Assembly (NCBI GenBank): GCA_947464365.1
Contig: CANHWS010000074.1
Span: 1 to 13,036 of the forward strand
From: Cytophagaceae bacterium
Lineage (GTDB): Bacteria; Bacteroidota; Bacteroidia; Cytophagales; Flexibacteraceae
Direction of reading: 5' to 3'
DNA length: 13,036 nt
In this document: positions 6,869-13,036 of the stretch, piece after piece
Position numbering within the stretch: the first letter of the stretch is position 1
Layout: every line of letters begins with the position of its first letter
Made by a program: the position numbers and the translations under genes
Notes under the pieces: model-generated
Databases searched by the model: none
Told to the model about the DNA's origin: nothing
The model's input: the letters and a program-made list of their open reading frames with translations, nothing else

Positions 6869-7172
6869 CGACATGTGGTTAATTTTTGATGTTTATATGC
6901 CCCCATGGCCAAGACAGAAAAAAATGTTAAACACCTGCCAAGGCCACTTATCATGCCAATATCCAGTCCTCGCCAGCATCCAACGACCTTTTCTGGACGT
7001 CACTAATGCCTAGCCTAGGTTTGGTAACTTAACGGTTTGTTCTTAATTTAGTTATCCAAATGGCGCCAAAGGTCAGACACGTCTGTTCCGGCACGGAGGT
7101 GCAGCCCTAGGGCTTAACCAAAGCCAGATTGTTAAACCTCAGTGCCCCACTTCAAACCCAACCCCTCAAGAC
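6864..7172. other. Divergent intergenic region, 309 bases
   Basis: This is a non-coding spacer between the divergent GT4 and amidotransferase-like genes. It contains a 12-base perfect palindrome AGCCCTAGGGCT (7103-7114) whose right arm overlaps a small hairpin, GGCTT (7111-7115) with AAGCC (7121-7125), about 50 bases before the plus-strand ATG. Runs of T and A occur at 6880-6925. No coding frame, tRNA or repeat family was recognised. Confidence 0.65.
7020..7051 (+). promoter_or_regulatory. Candidate promoter for the amidotransferase-like gene
   Basis: TTTG (7020-7023), a 20-base spacer and TAATTTAG (7044-7051) match the Bacteroidota -33/-7 layout, with one mismatch in the -7 box. It would start transcription near 7057, about 115 bases before the ATG, placing the 7103-7125 palindrome and hairpin in the leader. 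The evidence is a weak motif match only. Confidence 0.3.
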
Positions 7173-7988
7173 ATGACATCAGGTAAGCGCGTTGCCATCC
7201 TCGACATGAACGACAATGCGGTCAACCAAGGCATCCGCTGCCTCCGCGACCTAGTCACCAAAGCTGGCCTCGAGCCAATTGTTTATGAGGCTCGGTACAA
7301 AAACGAATACCCTGAGCTAGAGGATTTTGATATTTTCATCAGTAGTGGTGGCCCGGGTGACCCAACAGTTTGCCTTGACACACCTTGGGGACGCAATTTT
7401 GGAAACTTGTTAGATGGGATTTACGCCCACAACCTGAACCCTAGTAACCAACGCAAGTATGCATTCATGATCTGCCATTCTTTCCAGATGTTGGTTTTGC
7501 ACTGGGATTTGGCAACAGTCAATAAGCGCAACAGCACAAGTTTTGGGATTTTGCCAGTACATAAAGTTGAGGAAGCCCTACAAGATGACGTGATGTTCGA
7601 AGGTTTGGCCGATCCGTTCTACATCGTGGACAGCCGAGACTACCAGATCGTCCAGCCCAACCAGACCCAAATGATCGAAAAAGGCTGCGAAGTAATCTGC
7701 CTTGAGAAAATCAGAGATCATGTACCGTACGAGCGTGCAGTGATGGCGATCCGCTTTAGTCCAGAGATCGTTGGTACCCAGTTCCACCCAGAGGCAGATG
7801 TCGAGAGCATGAAGTTTTATCTCTACAGCCCTGCCAAGATGGAATATGTTAAAGAGCGCTATGGCGAGAACAAATACGCTGACATGGTCCGATTGATTGA
7901 TGAGGATTGGGCAGTGCAGGCAACTAATGCCCAGATTATCCCCTCCTTTCTGGAAGCAGCCTGTTTTGGTAGCCTAGTGACTAGTTGA
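7173..7988 (+). CDS. Stand-alone class I glutamine amidotransferase-like protein
   Basis: This 271-residue protein has the class I glutamine amidotransferase fold, the ammonia-generating module found in GMP synthase, anthranilate synthase and others. Visible elements are the N-terminal strand VAILDMN, the oxyanion-region loop FISSGGPGDPT (55-65), the nucleophile elbow FMICHSFQML (C101) and the His-Glu pair in IVGTQFHPEAD (H205, E207), so the Cys-His-Glu triad is complete. The elbow reads I-C-H-S-F-Q instead of the usual G-x-C-x-G-x-Q. Inserts with VDSRDYQIVQPNQ and a 60-residue C-terminal extension also set it apart from GuaA. No synthetase domain is attached and no acceptor enzyme lies beside it, so the acceptor is unknown. 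I recall close homologues in other Bacteroidota annotated as type 1 amidotransferases. ATG 7173 is a sound start, without a Shine-Dalgarno sequence. Confidence 0.85.
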   Translation: MTSGKRVAILDMNDNAVNQGIRCLRDLVTKAGLEPIVYEARYKNEYPELEDFDIFISSGGPGDPTVCLDTPWGRNFGNLLDGIYAHNLNPSNQRKYAFMICHSFQMLVLHWDLATVNKRNSTSFGILPVHKVEEALQDDVMFEGLADPFYIVDSRDYQIVQPNQTQMIEKGCEVICLEKIRDHVPYERAVMAIRFSPEIVGTQFHPEADVESMKFYLYSPAKMEYVKERYGENKYADMVRLIDEDWAVQATNAQIIPSFLEAACFGSLVTS

Positions 7989-8371
7989 GACTATTGCCAA
8001 CCTCTTATTGATAGACTTCGCTTTTTAAAGGGTCTCGTATTTGTCAACCAGCCTATTAAGCTTGTGTGTAAGCAACCTAAGACCACAGATATTTGACTAT
8101 TTTATTCCACCTAGGGCATTTTAGTCCCTACATGCAATGAGGCACTTGACTATAGTATTGGATAATCACAATCCGATCAGGACCAATCGGTAGAAAATGT
8201 AGGTAAACCGATAGCTATCATCGTATAAAGTGGAGAGATAGTGTTAGTTTAGGGTGTTGCTAACGTCGAAAAGCATGCAAAACTCCGTCGAGTATCTTGC
8301 ACCTTGAGGCTTACACCTACCACTATAATACACTCGGATTAGCTTTGGTTACTAGACCACACATCGGACCA
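7989..8371. other. Intergenic region before the sensor kinase, with competing inverted repeats
   Basis: Between the amidotransferase-like stop and the preferred kinase start lie about 380 bases, or 308 if the kinase begins at TTG 8297. No perfect TAnnTTTG box was seen. An AGAC...GTCT inverted repeat at about 8009-8036 might mark the end of the upstream gene but has no T tract after it. The main structure is a set of overlapping repeats at 8173-8219, listed separately. No RNA gene was recognised. Confidence 0.6.
8173..8219 (+). repeat. Overlapping inverted repeats with mutually exclusive pairings
   Basis: CCGAT (8173-8177) can pair with ATCGG (8186-8190). The same middle arm, as ATCGGT (8186-8191), can instead pair with ACCGAT (8207-8212). 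The right arm also overlaps a perfect 10-base palindrome, GATAGCTATC (8210-8219). The arrangement resembles either a switchable leader or a cluster of operator half-sites ahead of the kinase gene. Stems are short, so chance is possible. Confidence 0.4.
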
Positions 8372-10537
8372 TTGCCTACAAGGCTGACAAAACCGTCGTT
8401 TGCTAGTATATGCCTACTGTTTGTTGGGGCTTTGATGTCCATTTTTTTGCCTCTTAGACAAGCAAGTGCGATACCCCCCCACCAATTGGTCCTGGTGGAT
8501 TCCACTGAAAACTCTGGAACAAGTGCCCAACTTGAGATCCAACTCAAGAACCCCCAACTGCCAGATACCAGCCAATTGAGGCTTAGCCTTGAGCTAGGAC
8601 GCATTTATAACAATGAGCAAGACGATCGTGCCCCGCTTATCTTGGGTCGAGCTATCAAACTTGCCAAATCCTTGGGTAAGATAAACGAGCTCTCTGTCGC
8701 CATCGGAGAAATGGGACGATATTACCTCACAAGAGCTGAGAATGATAAGGCCACCCAGTACTTTAACGAGCTACTTGATCTTGGAAAACAAAATAACAAT
8801 CTACAATCGCTAGCCATAGCCTATAAGGGCCTAGGTGTGCTAAATTTCAATCTCGGCATCTACGAGGTTGCCATCAAACAGATGGAGCAGGCACTAGATG
8901 CCTATACTAAGCTAGATGACATCGAGAACATGGCCAAGTGCAACCTCAACCTTGGCATCTTCTTTAGTGTGAACGGCAAGTTGGCTAACATCATCAACTA
9001 TTACCGAAGAGCCGAGGCTTTGTTCAGAAAGGCAAAGTCAGATTTTGGGATTGCTAAGGCGCACCACAGCCTTGCTTCTGCCTACTACAACCTTAAGGAT
9101 TACCAGTCCACGCTACACTTTGCCAACCTCAGTATCGGAACGTACTCCAAGCTTGGTAACGAGGTCGAAGCCAATGGGCAGTTAGGCCTAAAAGCCTTGG
9201 CCTTGGCACATCTAGGCCAACACAAAGAGGCACTCAGGATCGTAAACCAAAGCCTGACAGTGGTCGATCGGTTTAATGACCCCTTACTCAAATCGGAGTT
9301 ACTAGCCTCGGCAGCTGAGGTTGCACAACTAGCTGGCGAAACGAATCTGCAGCTTAGCTATGCCATCCAACTAGGCCAAATTGCAACCCTGCTGGACAAC
9401 AAACGGCTGACTGCCAATGCCCTCCGGTTTGAAGCTGATGCCTTAGCGAAACAAGGAAACTACCAGCAGAGCTACCAAAAGCTAGATACCGAACGTCTAA
9501 TTTCAGACTCGCTTAACGATGCCAATTTCCAAGATCGATTACGGGCCCTAGAAACCCACTATCAGCTCAAACAAAAAGATAGTCAGATAGAGGATCTGGA
9601 AATTACGGCCAAAGAACAAGAGTCGATCCTGACCTTTCAGGATAATCAACTTTTGTTATCGCGTTTGCTTATTGGCGGGATGATCCTGTTAATAGGCATT
9701 GCCTTTTGGTTTTACCTCCAGGATAAAAAGACCCGCAAACGACTAGAGCAGCACGAGGCTGAATTACTAGCGCGAAACGAGCAACTCAACAACCTGAACA
9801 AAAGCAAAAACAAACTTTTCCGGATCATGGCCCATGATCTCAGAGGGCCTATTGGTAGCCTTATGCACCTACCAACGATTTATGACAACTTGTTCCTTGC
9901 CAGGGATTTGACAAGCATAAATGAAATGAACCAAGTGGTCTTCAAGACAATGAAACAGCTACACCAGCTGATGGATAGCCTCTTGACTTGGGCCACAGCC
10001 GAAAGTGGCCAGATCACGATAACCCCTGAGCGACTAAGAGTCCTAGACCTATTCACTGCCGTCCAGAACCTATTTGCCGAAAACTTGGTCCTTAAAAATC
10101 TGACACTCACGATAAGCCTACCTGACCAGGCCGAAATTTGGGCCGACAACAACTCAGTCTATACAGTACTGCGCAACTTGATTAGTAATGCCATTAAGTT
10201 TAGCCACCCAGGTAGCGATATCCAGCTGGTAGCAAAGCGTGATGGTGACTGGATGCAGCTATCCGTATTAGACACAGGCAAGGGTATGCCGGCTGACCTG
10301 TTAGAGAAGTTATTCTTGGTTGGGGAAAACAAAAAATCACTAGGTACCCAAGGCGAAAAAGGCACTGGTTTGGGCATGTTGATTGTTAAGGAAATGGTGA
10401 GTCTCAATAAAGGACAGCTGCTGGTGCAATCCGAGTTCGGAAAAGGAACAGACATCGCCTTCTGGGTACCGCTCAAAAATCAAGAAGAATACAGCACATC
10501 ACGACCATCGGTGTCAACCAAATTCGGACTGATTTAA
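8372..10537 (+). CDS. TPR-containing sensor histidine kinase
   Basis: The frame opens at TTG 8297 (746 residues; numbering here is from that codon). I prefer TTG 8372 (721 residues) because it begins a clean signal peptide: basic TRLTKPS, a hydrophobic core, then an ASA cleavage site near residue 58. About eight TPR-like helical repeats fill residues 93-405 and should be periplasmic. A coiled coil (about 420-450), a membrane helix (457-474, IGGMILLIGIAFWFYL) and a second coiled coil follow. The cytoplasmic kinase has H-box RIMAHDLRGPIGSL (H513), N-box LRNLISNAIKF (N627, N631), G1 DTGKGMP (D659) and G2 GTGLGM (689-694), so HisKA and HATPase_c look intact and active. No receiver domain or response regulator lies alongside. 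The signal and target are unknown. Confidence 0.92.
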   Translation: MPTRLTKPSFASICLLFVGALMSIFLPLRQASAIPPHQLVLVDSTENSGTSAQLEIQLKNPQLPDTSQLRLSLELGRIYNNEQDDRAPLILGRAIKLAKSLGKINELSVAIGEMGRYYLTRAENDKATQYFNELLDLGKQNNNLQSLAIAYKGLGVLNFNLGIYEVAIKQMEQALDAYTKLDDIENMAKCNLNLGIFFSVNGKLANIINYYRRAEALFRKAKSDFGIAKAHHSLASAYYNLKDYQSTLHFANLSIGTYSKLGNEVEANGQLGLKALALAHLGQHKEALRIVNQSLTVVDRFNDPLLKSELLASAAEVAQLAGETNLQLSYAIQLGQIATLLDNKRLTANALRFEADALAKQGNYQQSYQKLDTERLISDSLNDANFQDRLRALETHYQLKQKDSQIEDLEITAKEQESILTFQDNQLLLSRLLIGGMILLIGIAFWFYLQDKKTRKRLEQHEAELLARNEQLNNLNKSKNKLFRIMAHDLRGPIGSLMHLPTIYDNLFLARDLTSINEMNQVVFKTMKQLHQLMDSLLTWATAESGQITITPERLRVLDLFTAVQNLFAENLVLKNLTLTISLPDQAEIWADNNSVYTVLRNLISNAIKFSHPGSDIQLVAKRDGDWMQLSVLDTGKGMPADLLEKLFLVGENKKSLGTQGEKGTGLGMLIVKEMVSLNKGQLLVQSEFGKGTDIAFWVPLKNQEEYSTSRPSVSTKFGLI

Positions 10538-10573
10538 GTTTGGCTACAGCAGGAACGCACAAACTTGGTTGTT

Positions 10574-10599
10574 GGTGCATTACAGCAATGCCTCTTTTT
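10574..10599 (+). terminator. Probable terminator after the histidine kinase gene
   Basis: GCATT (10577-10581) and AATGC (10587-10591) form a stem with a 5-base loop, extendable past one mismatch by G-T and G-C pairs. A run of five T follows at 10595-10599. It sits about 40 bases after the kinase stop, consistent with termination before the SGNH gene. The stem is short, so efficiency is uncertain. Confidence 0.5.
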
Positions 10600-10753
10600 G
10601 CATTCTTAACAAAAAAAGGATAGACCCTAAAGGCAAAAATCATAATATTTGCACATCGAGATCGGCATTTCCATAGTCAGGTCCCTGTCATAATACCATC
10701 ACGTTGCTGATCAGCTCGCAACACATTGGACATAGGAAAGCGCAAGATCAAGT

Positions 10754-11518
10754 ATGGGTCTGTACAAAAATCTGACAATCGTCATGTGGGCGGCCCTTAT
10801 TACAATTGGGCTTTATGCTTGCTGGCCGACTAGGCTGCCACCAGTATTTGGGTTGGAAATCAAAAAATGGGTATTTAAAGCTACCGACGGCCAAGCCAAT
10901 CAGGTAGGAAAACAAAGACGACAAAATCTTAACAGGTCAGTTCGTCAAACAAAAGACACATCAAGATCTGTTGACAGCACTTCCCAAACAATCCTATTAA
11001 CAGGGGATAGTATGAGCGAGTGTTTGCTACATGGAATACGCAAATATGCAAAAGCCAGTGGCCATCGGCTGAGGTTCATGCCTTGGTATGGCTCAAACCT
11101 AATGTGGTGGGCCCAAAGTGACACGCTTGACAAGGCCATCAAAAGGTATAAACCTACCCTGATCATCCTTACTTTGGGTGGGAACGAACTTCATCTCAAG
11201 AACATCTGGGATCGCGAACCCTATCTCCAGACCATCCTCAAGATGATGGACAGTACCAAATACCTCTACATCAGTACGCCCAACTGGCGCAAGGATTATG
11301 GCCTTACCGAAATGATAGCTGCTAACGTACCCCAAGGACAATTCTATAACTCAACCACATTGAGGCTCGCTAGGCGTAAAGATGGCGCCCACCCTACCCT
11401 AGCTGCAAGCTATGTTTGGGCTGATAGTGTTGCCTGTTGGATCATGAACCAAAGCAGATACCCTATCCTGATGACAAAAAGCCCTATTACGCATTTGAAA
11501 TCTAGGAAGATAAGATAG
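10754..11518 (+). CDS. Membrane-anchored SGNH/GDSL-fold protein
   Basis: This 254-residue protein starts at ATG 10754. Residues about 6-25 (LTIVMWAALITIGLYACW) form an uncleaved anchor or signal, so the domain should be periplasmic. A low-complexity basic/polar linker follows (about 45-78). The SGNH hydrolase blocks are then visible: block I LLTGDSMSE (G84-D85-S86), block III LTLGGNEL (G142-G143-N144-E145) and block V DGAHPT (D210, H213). The Ser, Asp and His catalytic set is thus present, and GGNE stands in for the usual GxND with the Asn kept. Such single-pass SGNH proteins include esterases and the O-acetyltransferase partners of MBOAT proteins in alginate or peptidoglycan acetylation. No MBOAT gene is in the window. 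It lies 216 bases after the kinase, probably in a separate transcript. The substrate is unknown. Confidence 0.75.
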   Translation: MGLYKNLTIVMWAALITIGLYACWPTRLPPVFGLEIKKWVFKATDGQANQVGKQRRQNLNRSVRQTKDTSRSVDSTSQTILLTGDSMSECLLHGIRKYAKASGHRLRFMPWYGSNLMWWAQSDTLDKAIKRYKPTLIILTLGGNELHLKNIWDREPYLQTILKMMDSTKYLYISTPNWRKDYGLTEMIAANVPQGQFYNSTTLRLARRKDGAHPTLAASYVWADSVACWIMNQSRYPILMTKSPITHLKSRKIR

Positions 11519-11811
11519 AAACCAACACAGATTATCACACCAAGATCCATACGAAGAGACTAAGCAAATGGCTTGTTGCGACGAGACTCTTGCTTCAGGT
11601 TGATAAACCCAATCCGTTTGCTAAGTACCTGCTTTGTGTGGCCTTGGAGTGCCTAGGATTGGTTCGGCATAGCAAATACTGCTCATAACCAGTGATCATC
11701 TGCCAGTAGTTTCCACCAACAGATCCCTCAATCTTCAGTGCGAAGGGCAAAAAAACAGCCTCAGAAAACTCTGAGGCTGATTAGTACTACCAAACCAATT
11801 TAATGTATGTA
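11519..11811. other. Convergent intergenic region, 293 bases
   Basis: This spacer lies between the SGNH gene and the convergent T9SS cargo gene. Apart from the strong minus-strand terminator at 11756-11779 I see no feature. No hairpin with a T tract was found for the plus-strand SGNH gene, and no coding frame with family resemblance is present. Confidence 0.6.
11756..11779 (-). terminator. Strong intrinsic terminator of the T9SS cargo gene
   Basis: CAGCCTCAGA (11756-11765) and TCTGAGGCTG (11770-11779) form a perfect 10-pair GC-rich stem with an AAAC loop. On the minus strand it is followed directly by seven T (complement of 11749-11755). It begins about 30 bases after the cargo gene's stop codon. 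On the plus strand the sequence after the stem is not T-rich, so the terminator is one-directional. Confidence 0.88.
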
Positions 11812-13036
11812 TTACAGGACAACAACCTTAACACTGCCGACATGGCCAGCATGTGTATACCGAACGGTATAGACTCCAGCGCTAAGTCTGGATGGCATTG
11901 GTTGTTGGTAGTCTGCCCCTATGGCAGAGCTGATACTGCTCGAGACAACCTTGCCTGCAGCATCCAGGATAGTCAGCGCCATAGGCTGACCAGCAATGGT
12001 ATTGCTAAAGTACAACATCGTTTGCTGACCCAGAACGGTAGGATTAGGATAAGCAATTAGGCCGACTTTGGTAGCAAGACTGCCTACAAGCGTAGTCACC
12101 TGACCAGAAGCAACAACTATGGCATAATTGCTCAGGACACCAGCAGAAGTGCTATTGATGGTTAGTGATTGACCGTCGCCTAACTGCGATAGCTGACCAG
12201 TGGTTCGGTTCAGCAGATAGAGGTTGAAACCACTAGGCTGACCAACAAGGCCATCAACTGCTATCTGATAGGTGCCTGCACTCACGACATACATCTTGAG
12301 ATCGAGTGTGTCAGATGCAAGCAAAGGCTGGATAGAGGTACTTAGCAAACTGCCGCCACGTAGCTTAACAGCAATACTGTTGAGGCTTCCTTGAAGTTTA
12401 CGGGCATCGTACATCGGGTCAAAACCAGAGGTCGAATTAGGGTCAAAGCCGATGATGGCTTCGTCTGCTTGCTGGCCGTTGTTGCTTAGGGTAAGCCTGA
12501 TCGGCTGAATAGTCGCAGCCTCGCGGAATAAATTAGCAGCACCAGAAACCTTAACATTTTCAGCTGAGGTAAGGCTTGGGCTAGCACCATTGGCCTTAAC
12601 AAAAAACGCCTGACCCATCGGGATAACACCTGTAAAGGTATTTGGGCTTCCGATGTTGGTGTTATAGTTATAGGTCATGTAGGTGTTTGTAGCCGCGTTC
12701 CAGACGTATGCAGTAGCGTCGATGTTACTTGTAGCACGATCGTTCCAGCCTACAAGTGCATCCCAGTTGATAGCACTTGGATATGGGTTACCGACTAGGT
12801 TCCAACCACCACCATCAAACCCACCAGGGCTGAACGTAGGGCTGTAGTCGTAGGCCTCCGAGCCACCAGTGTTGGTACCATCTGCGCCATTGCCAATGAT
12901 GGGCGCACCAGTGGTTGTTAAAGTCCGTGTACCACTGAAGGTAACACCCAGAAATACCCTAACACCTTTGCCAGCGACGCTATTGGTTACGTTGGTTGCT
13001 GCTGACCAGCCATTGTTAGCCAAAACAGACTCGTTA
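11812..13036 (-). CDS. Secreted protein with T9SS sorting domain (5' end outside window)
   Basis: This is the C-terminal 407 residues of a larger extracellular or cell-surface protein. The frame is open through the right edge (NESVLANNGW precedes the first internal TTG), so the start and signal peptide are not visible. The composition is rich in Ser, Thr, Asn and Gly, as in adhesin-like cargo. A segment GGGWNLVGNPYPSAINWDAL, seen in many Bacteroidota surface proteins, lies about 90-110 residues into the visible part, followed by YVWNAATNTYMTYNY. The last 80 or so residues are a type A T9SS sorting domain: AYPNPTVLGQQTMLYFS, LTILDAAGKVVSS, LSAGVYTVRY and the short basic-hydrophobic end GSVKVVVL. 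That domain routes the protein through the T9SS outer-membrane channel and is normally cleaved. The ligand or enzymatic role is unknown. Confidence 0.88.
   Translation of the reverse strand, partial: NESVLANNGWSAATNVTNSVAGKGVRVFLGVTFSGTRTLTTTGAPIIGNGADGTNTGGSEAYDYSPTFSPGGFDGGGWNLVGNPYPSAINWDALVGWNDRATSNIDATAYVWNAATNTYMTYNYNTNIGSPNTFTGVIPMGQAFFVKANGASPSLTSAENVKVSGAANLFREAATIQPIRLTLSNNGQQADEAIIGFDPNSTSGFDPMYDARKLQGSLNSIAVKLRGGSLLSTSIQPLLASDTLDLKMYVVSAGTYQIAVDGLVGQPSGFNLYLLNRTTGQLSQLGDGQSLTINSTSAGVLSNYAIVVASGQVTTLVGSLATKVGLIAYPNPTVLGQQTMLYFSNTIAGQPMALTILDAAGKVVSSSISSAIGADYQQPMPSRLSAGVYTVRYTHAGHVGSVKVVVL

Noticed and set aside
7103..7114. A 12-base perfect palindrome as a possible operator
   Set aside because: It is single-copy in the spacer and CCTAGG-type words recur throughout this genome segment, so it may be compositional. 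It is recorded in the intergenic entry but not promoted to a regulatory site.
11803..12060. An 85-codon plus-strand frame opposite the T9SS sorting domain
   Set aside because: It is antisense to a well-supported coding region and has no recognisable features.
1..13036. CRISPR array, tRNA or rRNA gene, insertion sequence, phage or defence island
   Set aside because: Reading both strands I found no regularly spaced repeats, no cloverleaf-like sequence, no transposase or integrase motifs, and no base-composition break that would suggest recent transfer.

Overview
The window looks like ordinary chromosomal DNA from a Bacteroidota bacterium, probably of the Cytophagales, Sphingobacteriales or Chitinophagales type. 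Four things point there. A large secreted protein ends in a type IX secretion (T9SS) sorting domain. The sensor kinase has a periplasmic TPR region of the kind common in this phylum. Several gene starts lack a Shine-Dalgarno sequence, and some have perfect or near matches to the Bacteroidota -7 box TAnnTTTG upstream. Base composition is moderate and looks uniform by eye. I saw no tRNA, rRNA, CRISPR array, insertion sequence or integration scar.

Layout, left to right. Bases 1-1417 (+) hold the end of a MmcQ/YjbR-like gene and a GT9 heptosyltransferase-like gene, closed by a hairpin that contains the GT9 stop codon. Bases 1447-4053 (-) hold, in transcription order, etfB, etfA and a bifunctional-nuclease-domain protein with a UVR tail. 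Divergent from etfB, 4346-5131 (+) encodes a SAM methyltransferase, which converges on a family-4 glycosyltransferase (5397-6863, -). After a 309-base divergent spacer comes a class I glutamine-amidotransferase-like protein (7173-7988, +). An approximately 300-380-base spacer with competing inverted repeats follows, then a TPR sensor histidine kinase (8297/8372-10537, +) and a membrane-anchored SGNH-fold protein (10754-11518, +). The window closes with the C-terminal 407 residues of a T9SS-exported protein (11812 to the right edge, -) and its strong terminator.

Functionally the window is a mosaic. EtfA and EtfB form one electron carrier that takes electrons from acyl-CoA dehydrogenases or similar enzymes. 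GT9, the methyltransferase and GT4 are all plausible cell-surface glycan enzymes but are interleaved with unrelated genes, so a shared pathway is only inference. The kinase has no response regulator beside it. I did not find a convincing new multi-gene system. The items most worth a second look are the glutamine-amidotransferase homologue with its altered nucleophile elbow, the switch-like inverted repeats before the kinase, the GT4 start that coincides with a perfect -7 box, and the cysteine cluster in the GT9 tail.
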